Source: UBA7328 sp965247965
GTDB taxonomy: Bacteria; Bacteroidota; Bacteroidia; Chitinophagales; Saprospiraceae
Length of the DNA stretch: 64,000 nucleotides
Reading direction: 5' to 3'
NCBI GenBank assembly: GCA_965247965.1
Contig: OZ252053.1
Coordinates: 4,402,001 to 4,466,000 of the forward strand
This document shows positions 9,311 through 23,244 of the stretch, one piece after another. The position numbers and the translations under genes are program-made. The notes under the pieces are model-generated. The model saw only the letters and a program-made list of their open reading frames with translations. It searched no databases and was not told the origin of the DNA. The number at the start of each line of letters is the position of its first letter. Positions within the stretch are counted from its first letter, which is position 1.

Positions 9311-10680
9311 CCAATTGTGGAGGTTTTGACCCAGCTAATATTACAAGTACAGCAGCACCAAGCGGTGGCACAGGAGGTACGCTAGAATACAAATGGCAGG
9401 TAGATACAACCGGAAGCTGGCTGGACATATCCGGCGCTACATCGTCCACTTATGATCCACCCACTATTGGTCAAACCGCTCAGTACAGAAGAGGAGCACG
9501 AAGGAATCCATGCACGACGTGGGTGTACTCCAATGTGGTGACCAAAGAAGTAGGGAACAATGACACCGATGCTGGCACAATAGCGGCAGACGAATCCAAT
9601 TGCGGAAGTTTTGACCCAGCTAATATTACAAGTACAGCAGCACCAAGCGGCGGCACAGGAGGTACACTAGAATACAAATGGCAGGTAGATACAACCGGAA
9701 GCTGGCTGGACATATCCGGCGCTACATCGTCGACCTATGATCCGCCGACCATTGCTCAAACCGCTCAGTACAGAAGAGGAGCACGAAGGAATCCATGCAC
9801 GACGTGGGTGTACTCCAATGTGGTGACCAAAGAAGTAGTGAACAATTACACCGATGCTGGCACCATAGCGGCAGACGAATCCAATTGTGGGAGTTTTGAC
9901 CCAGCTAATATTACAAGTACAGCAGGGCCAAGCGGCGGCACAGGAGGTACGCTAGAATACAAATGGCAGGTAGATACAACCGGAAGCTGGCTAGACATAT
10001 CCGGCGCTACATCGTCCACTTATGATGCACCCACTATTGCTCAAACCGCTCAGTACAGAAGAGGAGCACGAAGGAATCCATGCACGACGTGGGTATATTC
10101 CAATGTGGTGACCAAAGAAGTAGGGAACAATGACACCGATGCTGGCACAATAGCGGCAGACGAATCCAATTGCGGGAGTTTTGACCCAGCTAATATTACA
10201 AGTACAGCAGCACCAAGCGGCGGCACAGGAGGTACGCTAGAATACAAATGGCAGGTAGATACAACCGGAAGCTGGCTGGACATATCCGGCGCTACATCGT
10301 CCACTTATGATCCACCCACTATTGGTCAAACCGCTCAGTACAGAAGAGGAGCACGAAGGAATCCATGCACGACGTGGGTATATTCCAATGTGGTCACCAA
10401 AGAGGTAGTGAACAATTACACCGATGCTGGCACAATAGCGGCAGACGAATCCAATTGCGGGAGTTTTGACCCAGCTAATATTACAAGTACAGCAGCACCA
10501 AGCGGCGGCACAGGAGGTACGCTAGAATACAAATGGCAGGTAGATACAACCGGAAGCTGGCTGGACATATCCGGGGCGACATCGTCCACTTATGATCCAC
10601 CCACTATTGGTCAAATCGCTCAGTACATAAGAGGAGCACGAAGGAATCCATGCACGACGTGGGTGTACTCCAATGTGGTA
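9291..10680 (+). repeat. Tandem array of near-identical 285-bp Ig-like units
   Basis: Five units of about 95 codons, each GTIAADESNC, SFDPANITST, TLEYKWQVDTT, GATSSTYD, QYRRGARRNPC, VYSNVV. Units starting near 9577, 9860, 10144 and 10432 are almost identical in DNA. The linkers alternate between VGNNDTDAG and VVNNYTDAG, which suggests expansion by a two-unit (about 570-bp) duplication. Such arrays change copy number by recombination. Confidence 0.85.
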
Positions 10681-11639
10681 GTTGCGCTGGTACCCGAAAT
10701 CTGCAACAACTACATCGACGACGACGGAGATTGTTTAGTTGATGGAAACGACCCCGATTGTCTTGGAAGTTGCCCGGGCGGACAAACCTGTTGGGCGACT
10801 GTAAAAGCCGGTAATTGGTCAGACCCAACCGTTTGGGATTTGGGAACCGTTCCGGCTGTTAGTGCAACCACGGGAGCGAGTGACGGCGTCATACCCGCCG
10901 CCGATGTAGTTAATGTCAAGCACAATGTCAATTATGACCTAAGTGCGAGTATTGACCTTTATGGCGAACTTCACATATTAGGGGACACCCTCAATGTGCC
11001 GAGCGGAAGGAGTTTAACCATTAATATAAACGGTCTTTTTTCAATTATAAATGGAGCCTATATCACACCCTTATTTAATGGCGGCTCACCTAATTCTGGA
11101 GGCATCCTCAATCAGGGCGGACGCGAAATTCACAAAGGAGCTTACTTAGAAATACCCCAAGACTGGAAGGGAACGACCAATGCTGTTCGGACTTTCGTCA
11201 ATGGCTGCCTTTATACCGGGCAGAATTATGTCAGTGACGTGAGTATTGATACCTTAATCAATATGTGTATCGAATTGGGTGCCCATAATTCGGGTAATTT
11301 CGAGATGAATTCTGTCGAATCCAAGGCTTACTTTGAGGATGTTAATATTAAACTTGTAGGAATGAGTTCCGGAAATGCAAAGTTTACAATGGGAACTGTT
11401 TCAGGGAATATAGAGAGTATTTATCTGGTGGGAGGGGGCCAAATCAATACAACGGTGGATATTGTCGGGACAGTGGATTTGGATTATTATTGGGTTTCTG
11501 ATCCCACATTGTTTTCAGATTTCGGTAACATATTTTCAGGGAGTCCGCAGCGAGACCAAACTCAGGCAAACAGTTCCTTTCCCTGTCCTTGTCAGACAAT
11601 TATGAATGATTGTATTTATTATTGTGACAATGTTACATC

Positions 11640-14220
11640 AACCGGGACAATCGGATCCGACGAATCCAACTGCGGCAACTTTGATCCTGCAGTCATAACA
11701 CAGATCACTGCACCCTCAGGAGGTTCAGGAGCTTTTGAGTACCAATGGCAGGATTCCCCGAATGGAAGCAGCTGGACAAACATCGGCGGAGCGACCTCAT
11801 CGACCTACAATCCATCGACTATATCAGTCACTACTTATTACCGCAGAGGAGTACGAAGAGCTCGTTGCGCCGCTTATCTGTATTCCAATACCGTTATTAA
11901 AGAAGTTGTCAACAATTACACAAGTGCAGGAACCATAGCGGCAGACGAATCCAATTGCGACAGTTTTGATCCAGCTAATATTACCAGTACGGCAGCTCCA
12001 AGCGGCGGCACTGGAGGTACATTAGAATACAAATGGCAAGTAGATACAACCGGATCCTGGCTGGACATATCCGGGGCGACATCTTCGACTTATGATCCGC
12101 CAACAATAGGTCAAACAGCTCAATATAGAAGAGGGGCACGGCGAAGTCCCTGCACAACCTGGGTATATTCCAATGTAGTCACAAGAGAAGTGGTTGTCAA
12201 TTACACCACATCAGGTACGATAGGATTTACCGAAACGGTATGTGGAAGCTACGACCCTGCCCTTATTGTAGAGATCGCGGCCCCTTCAGGTGGCACAGGT
12301 GGTACCACAGAATATCAATGGCAATATTGGACGACCGACTGGACGGATATAGGTGGAGCTACTTCCAGTACCTATGATCCAGCGACCATTACATCAACAC
12401 AGTATTATCGCAGAGGAGTAAGACGCAGTCCATGCACGACCTATATCTATTCCGCTTTTGTTACCAAACAAGTCATCACCAACTACACCGATGGAGGTAC
12501 CATAGCAGCCGATGAGTCTGCTTGCGGCAGTTTTGATCCTGCTCTTATTACAAACACTTCCAGCCCGACAGGAGGCCTCGGAGGTACTTTAACGTATAAA
12601 TGGCAATTAAGCACAAATGGCGGTGGCTCTTGGTCGGATATAGCGGGAGCTCTCGCGCTTACCTACGATCCTCCGACAATTACTCAGACTTCAGATTACA
12701 GAAGAGGATCAAGACGATCTCCATGTGCCACATGGGTATATTCCAATACGGTGACCAAAACGATAGTGAGCAACTATACCGACGGAGGCACCATAGCAGC
12801 GGACTCAACCAATTGCGGAAACTTCGACCCGGCCAATATCACCAGCACTACGGTACCGAGCGGAGGCAGCAGCGGTACATTAGAATACAAATGGGAATTG
12901 AGCACGAATGGTGGAGGCAGCTGGTCGGATATAGGCGGTGCAACCGCATCCACTTACAATCCACCCACAATAACACAAACTACCGACTATCGCCGGGCAG
13001 CCAGAAGAAATCCGTGTAGCACATGGGTCTATTCCACTGTGGTAACCAAGACAGTGGTAACCAACTATACAGATGGAGGTACTATAGCAGCAGATGAAAC
13101 GAGTTGTGGAAATTTTGACCCTGCTAATATTGTTAACAGTAGTGCTCCAAGTGGTGGAAGCGGTGGCACCCTGGAATACAAATGGGAGTTAAGTACAAAT
13201 GGCGGCGGTTCCTGGTCCGACATTGGAGGCGCTACATCATCGACCTATAACCCGGGGACGATTACACAGACCACAGATTATCGCCGGGGAGCGAGGCGTT
13301 CTCCTTGTGCTACATGGGTATATTCCAATGTGGTGACCAAAATGGTGATGAGCAACTATACCGATGGGGGTACAATTGCAGCAGATGAGATCAGTTGCGG
13401 CAGTTTTGACCCCGCCAATATTACAGAAACCCTCCCCCCTACAGGGGGGACAGGAGGGGGGTCAGAGTATAAATGGCAACTGAGTACCAATGGCGGAGGC
13501 AGCTGGTCAGACATAGGAGGCGCAACAGCATCTACATACAACCCGGGCACAATCACACAAACCACAGACTACCGTAGAGGCGCCAGGAGGAATCCATGTA
13601 CCCCATGGGTGTATTCCAATGCAGTGACAAAAGAAATCAATAGTAACTATACCAATGGTGGAACAATTGCTGCTGATGAAACCAGTTGCGGAAGTTTTGA
13701 CCCAGCCAATATCACAAGCACATCAGTGCCAAGTGGTGGTAGTGGGGGCACCTTGGAATACAAATGGCAGTTGAGTACCAATGGAGGCGGTTCATGGTCA
13801 GACATTAGTGGAGCAACCGCATCCACTTATGATCCTCCTACAATAACACAAACAACGGATTATCGCCGGGGTGCCAGAAGAAATCCATGTACCACATGGG
13901 TGTATTCTAATGTCGTGACAAAAACCGTAATGAGCAACTACACGAATGGCGGTACGATAGCTGCTTATGAAGGCAGTTGCACAAGTTTTGATCCTGCTAA
14001 TATCACAAGTAGCGCTGTGCCAAGCGGAGGTAGCGGAGGTACATTGGAGTACAAATGGCAATTGAGCACGAATGGAGGCGGCTCCTGGGCGGACATTGGG
14101 GGAGCTACAGCTGCTGCCTATAATCCCGATAGCATATCACAAACCACGGATTATCGAAGAGGAGCGAGGAGAAACCCGTGTACAACATGGGTTTATTCCA
14201 ATGTAGTCACCAAAGAAATA
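11640..14220 (+). repeat. Second block of Ig-like units (nine, more diverged)
   Basis: Nine units of the same fold as the first block. The first two are close copies of block one; the others are older variants with a longer KWQLSTNGGGSWSDIGG strand. Each unit keeps two Cys positions (the Cys before SFDPA and the one in RxPC), which may form a disulfide per domain after export. Confidence 0.8.
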
Positions 14221-14799
14221 TACGCACCACCCACGGCTAATGCCGGCAGCGATGTATCCATATGTAATGGACTGAGCACGACTCTGGGGGCAAGCGGCGG
14301 TGTGACTTATATTTGGAGTCCGGCTACGGGACTAAGCGCTACCAACATATCAAACCCACAAGCAAATCCGACTGTTACGACTATCTACACCGTAACAGTG
14401 ACTGATGCGAATACCTGCACCGATACAGATCAGGTAACCGTGACCGTAAACTCTTTGCCAACAGTAGATGCAGGATCCAATGCGGAAATTTGCATCAGTG
14501 GAAATACCAATATTACTGCGGTTGGATCAGGAGGCGGAGGAGGATATACGTACGCGTGGGACCAGGGATTAGGCAGCGGAGCCACAAAAAATGTTACTCC
14601 GGCCACGACAACAACATATACGGTCACTGTTACCGATGCAAATGTTTGTACAGCCTTGGACTCAGTAACGGTCTCCGTATACAGTCTGGCGGCAGCGGGA
14701 GCCATTACGGGCGATGAACCCGGTTGCGGTTCCTTCGATCCATCGGTGATAACTTCTACAAATGCTGCCTTGACCAATTCAGCTGCAGGGGTAAGTGGT

Positions 14800-15400
14800 A
14801 TGGTAGCAGATTACGACTTTAATGGTGACCTGCAGGACGACAGTGGCAATGCTCATCACGGTACTGAAAAGGGAACCGTTGGGTACGGATCTGGTGTAGG
14901 TGATGAGGCCTTGGCGCTTACTGGGGATTCGTCCAATTATGTGGAAATTGCTGATCATGCAGATTTAAAACCTGCACAGATCACCATTTCAGTTTGGATC
15001 AAACCAAATGCAGGAACTCCGGCAGAATTTGAAACGGTCGTTTTAAAATCTTCCGACAATTCTTGGGAAGACGGATACGGTCTTGCCCATTATCAGGGCA
15101 CGAGCAATATTAATTTTTATGTCAATGACTGGGATGATTATGTAGTGACCAGCCCGCTTACAGCAGGAGTCTGGAGTCATGTAGTCGGCACTTATGACAG
15201 AACAGATCTGAGGCTTTATATAAATGGATCACTAGTACAAGCCCAGACCGTTAGTTTGCCATTGACACATACGGATAGCATATTGACTATAGGAAATTCG
15301 AGCGGTGGTGAAGCATGGAACGGAGGAATCGATGAAGTGCAAATTTATAACAAAGCTATAAGCCCAGAGGAAGTAGCGCTTCTCTATAACCTGCACGACA
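14800..15400 (+). other. LamG/concanavalin-type domain nested inside an Ig-like unit
   Basis: The unit that starts PGCGSFDPSVITSTNAALTN is interrupted by a LamG-like domain of about 200 residues: MVADYDFNGDLQDDSGNAHH, ITISVWIKP, GVWSHVVGTYDRTDLRLYIN, and GGIDEVQIYNKAISPEEVA. The Ig unit then resumes with IEYQWIYSIDGGTTWPN and ends normally. LamG folds commonly bind carbohydrate or act as adhesive domains. The nesting is seen directly; the ligand is unknown. Confidence 0.75.
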
Positions 15401-17099
15401 ATATAGAATATCAGTGGATATACAGTATCGACGGAGGAACTACCTGGCCGAATGTAGTAGGCGCCACTTCACAAACCTATGATCCGGACACAATTACTCA
15501 AACCACACAATATATCAGAACCGCCCGAATCAGTCCCTGTGTAAGCTGGCTTAGTTCCAACATAGTGACCAAGACCGTCAACGCCCTCCCAACAGCCAAT
15601 GCGGGTGCAGACGTAACAGTATGTGTGCAAGACAGCGCTACATTAAATGCGAGTGGAGGCATATCGTACACCTGGAGTCCGACTGCAGGACTAGGCGATT
15701 CTACAATATCAAATCCAAAGGTGAACCCGGCAAGTAGTACCACTTACACTGTAACGGTAACCGATGTCAATGGCTGTACGGATACCGATCAGGTTTTGGT
15801 AAATAAAAGTGGGTTGACTTTGTCCAGGACTATTACAAGAGTAAGTTGCCCTGGTGGAGCCGACGGTGCAATAGATCTCACCATAACTAATTCCGTAGGC
15901 ACCCTCACCTATGACTGAGACAACGACGGCACTGGCGACAACGACGACAACCAGGACTTAACAGGATTGACAGCCGGAAACTATACGGTTATTGTTAATG
16001 ACGATCATTGCTCGGATACTTTAACGGTCGTAGTAGGTACGATCAACGAATTTTCCTATTCCGCAATGATACTTACAGGTGCTGATAACACCACATTTCC
16101 CACAGGTATGTCTCCTACCGGATACTATTTTGATTTCCCAACGGGAACGGATACCTTCGATTTTTCATTTGACCACAGCTATATAGAAGCGGGATTCAGC
16201 CTTGATAGCAACTGGATGGGTTCGGGCCGCATACAATATAGTATGGCTGACAATAACCCTGCTTCCGATATCCAACATTCTTACGGAGATAAAATTACAG
16301 AATACAGCGATTTTGAACAGGGATTTAAAATCAATGAATCTGGAAGAATATACGACGTGTACGGAAGGGGTTATTTTTCGATTAAGGCAGGTACAACGGA
16401 AAATCACTCGTGGACGATGACATATGACTTTACAAATTTGGTGAATGGCTACCTGCCGGCAGGAACTATGATCGGCATTGTCGATATTGATGGTATTGCT
16501 GTATCTAACGAATACCTGTTGCTCAATGCTACTTTACAGTCAGGAGGAACTAGTCAGTGGCTTGCCCAACCTCCACATGATAAAGGATACAACCCAGGGC
16601 AGCCACCTCATGGCGAAGCGACTTATATAAGCGCTACAACATCCTATTATTTCAATGGCCCCAATGCGTCGAATACAACTATAGCCTATCTAACCTCAGA
16701 AAATATAACAAACCTCGCTCTTACCCTGACCCAGGGTTTTGCAGGTAGTTCCTTCGGCTTAAAATTCGCGGCCCCAATACATCCTACCACCTACAGTGTA
16801 GCGAGCACACATCCAAACTGCACCGGGAATAATGGAACCATCACAGTCACTCCGGATCTCACAGGAGTGTCGTACAGCATTGACAACGGATCAACATATC
16901 AAACTTCGGGAAACTTTACAAGCCTGGCTGGGGGCAATTATAATGTAGTGATCCGTAACGACAGCACTGGATGTCTAATCAACTATGCCAGTAATCCTGT
17001 AGTACTGACTGACCCACCGTGTATAGAAATATGTGATAACAACATAGATGACGATGAAGACGGATTAATAGACTGTGATGATCCCGATTGTTACCAAGG

Positions 17100-20095
17100 T
17101 CTCAATGTCAGTGTCAATACAACATCAGGACAGATATGTTTGCCCGGAAGTGTAGATCTGACCGCGAGTGCGACCGGAGGCACAAGCCCCTATACCTATA
17201 CCTGGGACAATGGTCTCGGGAATGATTCTACCCATACTGTCAGCCCTGTTACTACCACTAAATACAAAGTGACCGTATCGGACCTCAACGGCTGTACCAA
17301 TATTGATTCGACTACCATCAACGTCTACAACCCTCCTACGCCATCTGTATCACAAGATACAGCAATATCCTGTCTCATTGTAGGAGTTCAAATCACTGCA
17401 AGCGGAGGCACGACGTATGCATGGAGCCCAACGACAGGGTTAAGCAATCCGAATATCGCCAATCCGGTTGCTGATCCGCCTAGTTCAACAACATATATTG
17501 TCACGGTCACCGATGGCAATAGCTGTACTGCCACCGATGTAGTCTTTGTCGAAGTACATTCCAATGCAGGTAATGCCAATGCGGGCCCCGATATCGACAT
17601 ATGTGCTGGTGATAGTACGACGCTTAATGCGAGCGGTGGTATATCGTACACCTGGACTCCTACTGCAGGATTAAGTTCCTCAACGATTGCAAGCCCCAAA
17701 GCCGGTCCGGCCGCCACAACTTCATACGTGGTTGCCGCAGCAGATGTCTACGGCTGTATAGATTTAGATACGGTAGTGGTTACGGTAAATAGTAATCCGA
17801 CAGCGAATATCATCCAGGACACGGTCATACTATGTCTTGGTGCAAGTACGAACCTGACCGCAACAGGGGGTAGTACGTACGGTTGGACTCCAACGACCGG
17901 ACTGGATAATGCAAATATATCAAATCCGGTTGCTACACCTCTGACCACAACTTTGTATACTTTACAGGTTACAGATGGAAATGGATGTACCGATACCGAC
18001 CAGGTATTCATCCAGGTCAATTCGAATGCCGGAAATGCCAATGCAGGCCCTGATGTATCAATTTGTAATGGTGGAAGTACACCATTGAGCGCAAGTGGAG
18101 GCGTATTGTACAATTGGAGTCCCGCTTTAGGACTTTCAGATTCAACTGTGAGTAACCCTACAGCTAATCCCACAAGCACAACGACATACACCTTGATCGC
18201 TACCGATGCCAATGGATGCACTGATGTCGACGCGGTAACGGTTAGCGTAAACACCTTGCCTACAGCCGATGCAGGAACGGATAAAGTAATATGCGTGGGT
18301 CAAAGCGTAACGATTGCGGCAAGTGGAGGAGTAAACTACGCGTGGAGCCCTGCCACGGGACTCACCGATACGACTGTGTCCAATCCGGTAGCCAACCCAA
18401 CAAATACAACGACATATACAGTGACCGTAACCGACGGAAACGGATGTACAGATACCGACGATGTGCAAGTCACCGTGAATAGCTTACCCATAGTATCGGT
18501 TGCTGCCGATACGGTATTGTATTGTGAAGGCTCGCCCGCTGTGAACATTAGTGCAAGCGGAGGAACTACCTATGTTTGGAGTCCTGCGGCCGGATTGAGC
18601 AATACTAATACATCAAATCCAAATGCCAATCCCGGATCTTCTACAACATATGTTGTCACAGTCACCGATGGAAATGGGTGTACTGCCACGGACGATGTGT
18701 TCGTAGAAGTAAAATCCAATGTCGGCAATGCGAATGCAGGCCCGGATGTAGCTATTTGTGCAGGAGAAAACACAATTCTCAATGGAAGCGGAGGAGTCAC
18801 ATTTAGCTGGAGCCCCAGCACAGGATTGAGTAGTACTTCTATCGCATCGCCTACGGCCAACCCATCTGCCACTATTACATACACTTTAATTGCAACGGAT
18901 GCAGACGGATGTACGGATTTGGATCAGGTAATGGTGACCGTCAATGCCTTACCGCCCGCCTCCGCGAATGCAGATACCACGATATGTCAGGGTCAACAAG
19001 TAAACTTATCTTCAAATGGAGGAATAAATTACAGTTGGAGCCCATCGACCGGTCTTACAGCAACAAACATATCTAACCCCGTAGCGACCCCAATGAGTTC
19101 GACAGTCTACACCGTAACAGTTACCGACGGCAATGGCTGTACGGATACCGAGCAGGTATCAATAACTGTAAATAGTCTACCCATCGTTACAATTTCACCG
19201 GCAGATACAGTCATTTTATGTGCCAGTACTGGAGGAGTGCAGATAAGTGCGATGGGGGGAAGCACATATGCGTGGAGCCCGACTACAGGATTGAGCAATC
19301 CGAATATACCAAACCCGGTGGCCGATCCGCCGGCGACCACTATTTATATTGTCACCGTGACCGATGGCAATGGCTGTACAGCTACCGAGGACGTATAGGT
19401 TGAGGTGCATTCAAATACGGGCAATGCCGATGCAGGGCCGGATGTCTCGATTTGTTTGGGCGAAAATACAGCCCTTAGTGCCGCAGGAGGAGTTTCATTT
19501 GCCTGGAGTCCTACTACCTTCTTAAGCAATCCGAATATATCAAACCCAATATCTTCCCCGACGAGTACGATAACATATGTAGTTACCGCAACAGATGTTA
19601 ATGGTTGCATAGATGTCGATAGCGTAACAGTTACCGTTCATGGTCTTCCAACAGCCAGTGCAGGCCCCGATCTCGATCTTTGTGTAGGTGGCAATATCAA
19701 TCTGAATGCTACGGGAGGTTCGACGTACGCATGGAGTCCGGGCACAGGCCTTAATGCTACGAATATTCCAAATCCTATAGCAAGTCCAAGTCAGGTCAGG
19801 ACGTATACCGTAACGGTAACCGATGGTAACGGTTGTACGGATACCGATGATGTCATAGTCACAGTTTACCCTATCCCGGTGGTAGAGGTTGAATTGGATA
19901 CGGTTATATTGTGCGGGTTGGATTCTGCACAAATAATAGCCAGTGGTGGAGAGGTGTACGCGTGGAGCCCGTCAACAGGATTGAGCGCAACTAATATTCC
20001 GAATCCTATCGCAAATCCATTGGTCTCAATCCTCTATGTGGTAACGGTTACGAATGTCTGGGGATGTCAAGCTACGGGTACGGTATATGTGGACA
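17100..20095 (+). repeat. About 13 PKD-like repeats of 75-80 residues
   Basis: Each repeat follows the plan ANAGPDVSIC, LxASGG, Y-x-WSPxTGL, ISNPxANP, TTTYTVTVTDxNGCTDTD, VTVNSLP. This is the pattern of PKD-like repeats in gliding-motility-associated and other T9SS cargo of Bacteroidota. One repeat near the end of this array carries the TAG at 19396. Confidence 0.8.
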
Positions 20096-20099
20096 AAGG

Positions 20100-22430
20100 C
20101 TCATTAGGCGATCCCGACGGCGACGGCATATGCATAGAAATCGACAATTGCCCGACCATAAATAATCCCGATCAAACGGATACGGATGGCGACGGAGTAG
20201 GAGATGTTTGCGATCTCGATGATGACAACGATGGCATTCTAGATACTGATGAAAATGCCACTGCAAGCAATGGTGGAGATACAGATAGCGATGGGGTGCC
20301 CGATAGAATTGACCTGGATAGCGACAACGATGGCATACTCGACTTGGTGGAAGGCGACATCCCGAAAGCTTTGGATGTGAATTCCAATGGATCTATCGAT
20401 GCGTCCAAGTCATTTGGCGCTAATGGCTTTGCGGATGACCTGGAGACCTTCCCGGAAAGCGGTATTTCCAGTCAATCGATACCAAATACAGATGGACGGG
20501 GTGCACCCAATTTCCAGGATTTGGATAGCGAGGACGATGGCTTCTATGATTTGTACGAAAGCGGGGTAAATACCGATGCTTCTGATGCTGATCATAACGG
20601 TGTGGTCGATGGTGCGGAATCAGATGGAGATGGTATTCGCGATGTACTGGATAATAATGACAGTTTGTTCGGTTCACCAGGTCACTTTGCGCCTCGATCT
20701 ATTGATAATTCTATTCATCCCGATTACGTCGATGCGGATAGGAATGACCCAGCAGACCATACCGGGGATGGTATCAATGACGATGTAAAGGAAGCGGGCT
20801 ATATTAATTACGATACAAATAACGACGGCCAGGTGGACTATACCACAGATGTGGACAATGACGGAATAGTGGATAATATTGATGCAGATTCGACTGTTTA
20901 CGGAGGTCTTTGTACAGAGACAGAAAGCAATCTCCGCCCGATAGCAGTCGCTGATATTTTCTATACCGAATTTGGAGAATCCTTCTTCTTCTCTCCGAGC
21001 ATCAATGATTTTGATATTGACGGTACGGTGGACAGTTCGACATTCACCTTTGTGAGCTTACCACCTGTGAGTGAAGGCAATGCTCTATTTAATGAATTTA
21101 ACGGTACTATATTCTTTGTGCCTGCTGAGGGATTCCTGGGGCAGACCTCGTTTCAATACACTATTCTTGACAATGTAGGAGATTTGAGTAATGTGGCTAC
21201 AGTGACCATCATAGTCGGTGATCCCGGCCTTATCATTGCTACACCCGATATACGATTTACCCAAAAGAATACACCCGTAGACATCGACATTTTGCAAAAT
21301 GACTTCTCTATGGTGGCGGATTTGGATACAAGTACGTTGCAATTTTTGAGCAGCCCAATTTATGGTGCCACTACTATTCCAAGCCCTGGAATAGCACGAT
21401 ATACGCCAAATACTAACTATGAAGGCGTTGACAATTTCTTATACGATATTGAAGACAAATCAGGAAATCTCTCCAATCCGGCGCACGTAGAGATCTACGT
21501 TTTTGACAGTCTCGAAATCGTACTGGCCCTGGATGACGTGTACAGGGTTAGAGATACGATGACGGTAAGGGTGAGCGACAATGATCGTTCATTTCCCAAT
21601 ATTATTGCAGCCAATACGGTCACTGTCACGCAGCCGCCGTCTTTCGGTTCGATAACCATAAATCCTGATGGATCAATTCTTTATACGGCCTTCACCTTGT
21701 TTGATGGCACTGACTTTTTCCAGTATACAGTGGAAGATAATGCCGGTAATATATCCAATAAGGCGAATGCTATATTTATTGTCAATCGCGATACCGATGA
21801 AGACCTGGTTCCTGACATTACAGATATTGATGATGATAATGACGGTATACTTGACAGCATCGAAATCGCTCATTCGATCAATGGCGGTGACTCCGACAAT
21901 GATGGGATACCTGACCAAGTCGACCTCGACAGCGATAACGATGGTACAAATGACGTCCTGGAAGCTGAGAATACGGATACAAACGGTGATGGCCAAGCAG
22001 ATGGTACCATAAATGCACAAGGCCTCGTTTCAAGTGTCAGCGGCACGGAACCGGTCATTGATACGGATAGCGATGGAAAAGCGGATTGGATAGATCTCGA
22101 TAGCGACAATGACGGAGTATTTGATCTGTTAGAAAGTGGCAATGTTCTTTATTTAGATGTCAATGAAGATGGAAAACTTGATGACGGCGATACCGATTTT
22201 GACGGCATTACCGATTTGGCTGATAACCTGGATGGCTTGTGGGGCGAGATCACAGATTATACTCCTCAAAATACCGATGACGATGGTCTGATCAATATAA
22301 AAGATCCCGATGATGACAACGACAACGTACTCACCTTGGAAGAAGACACCAATAACAACACCGATTGGTACGACGACGATACAGATAATGACAGCACAGT
22401 GGACTATCTCGATCCCGATCCATTTGTTTT
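20100..22430 (+). repeat. TSP3-type calcium-binding repeats flanking three cadherin-like repeats
   Basis: Asp-rich repeats such as DTDGDGVGDVCDLDDDNDG and DLDSDNDG occur at 20100-20900 and 21790-22430. They match thrombospondin type 3 repeats, which bind calcium and stiffen surface proteins. Between them lie three segments of the Big-9/cadherin-like type, with the pattern DNxGxxSN at the strand end (QYTILDNVGDLSN, YDIEDKSGNLSN, QYTVEDNAGNISN). Confidence 0.8.
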
Positions 22431-23244
22431 CTTATCTATCAAGGTCTTTTTGCAAGGCCCATATGTGGAAGCCTCTGGTCTCATGAAAGACGACTTAAGA
22501 AAGATGGGATATCTCCCTACTTCAGAACCATATAGCAATATGGGCTACAACTTTGCCACTAATGGTGGGAGCGAAACAGTGAACCCACTCGTATTCCAGG
22601 TAGAGGGTCCCAACGCGATCGTGGATTGGATTGTATTAGAGATACGCGACAGCTCTGATCACAGTACGATGAGTTACAGCAGAGCGGCATTATTACAGAG
22701 AGATGGTGACGTAGTGGATTTGAATGGCGTGTCAAGGCTTACGATACTGAACAGGCCGCACGGCAGGTATAAGGTAGGCGTGAGGCACCGGAATCACCTC
22801 GGAGTCATGTCATCCAATGCCGTCCTTCTCAATCACATGAATAGGTCAATTGACTTTACATCGTTATACTACAATCCATGGACGGGACAAGGATCCACAT
22901 CCTCGAATTACCCATTGCATGTATTCGATAATGAAGTACGCGCCCTGTGGGCCGGCAATGTAGATTTTAATCATATGATCTTATTCCAAGGGGCATTAGT
23001 CGACCCAGCTGCAATCTTAAATGATGTAATGAGCCACGAAGGTAATGTAGATTTTCTAGCCAATTATATTCTCACTGGATATATAAGAGGCGATGTGAAT
23101 ATGGACGGAAGGGCGGTCTTCCAGGGAAGTCCGAATGATACGGATTTGATCTTCTTCAACAGCATCCTTCATCCTGAAAACACCAACCTAAATGCCAATT
23201 TTATTATCAATCAGCAGTTGCCGCCGATTGGGACGGTGAATTAG

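Larger units (their letters stand above)
7361..23244 (+). pseudogene. Giant multi-repeat surface protein gene with one frameshift and two in-frame stops
   Basis: Read through its lesions, this is one gene of about 5,290 codons. ATG at 7379 (MRKTSFFERF) is an alternative start. Order: hydrophobic signal (LHLLFFVLALLFVPQIP); G8-like module about 8110-8990; Ig-like repeats; second G8-like module (about 10740-11620); more Ig-like repeats to 14220; PKD-like repeats and a LamG domain (about 14800-15400); an unrecognised domain (16060-16780); about 13 PKD-like repeats (17100-20100); TSP3 repeats; three cadherin/Big-9-like repeats (20930-21790); more TSP3; and a C-terminal module (22430-23244) shared with the 29456 gene. 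Lesions: an extra TA in GCTTACATATAGAAA at about 8506, giving a stop at 8509; TGA at 15916 where repeats predict Trp; and TAG at 19396 in V-x-VEV. All frames resume exactly. It is either a fresh pseudogene or has read errors. Confidence 0.8.

Noticed and set aside
9291..14220. Regularly spaced repeats that could be taken for a CRISPR array
   Set aside because: The period is about 285 bp, the repeats are in frame and encode Ig-like domains, and there are no short spacers or cas genes.
14430..14777. Minus-strand frames of about 60-170 codons across the PKD-like and Ig-like repeats
   Set aside because: They recur with the period of the sense repeats and encode Val/Ser/Pro-rich nonsense; they are shadows.
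15916..15918. TGA in the giant gene as recoded Trp or selenocysteine
   Set aside because: Other genes here end with TGA (e.g. psd, the 4425 rhodanese fragment), and a TAG and a frameshift hit the same gene, so plain mutation or read error is simpler.
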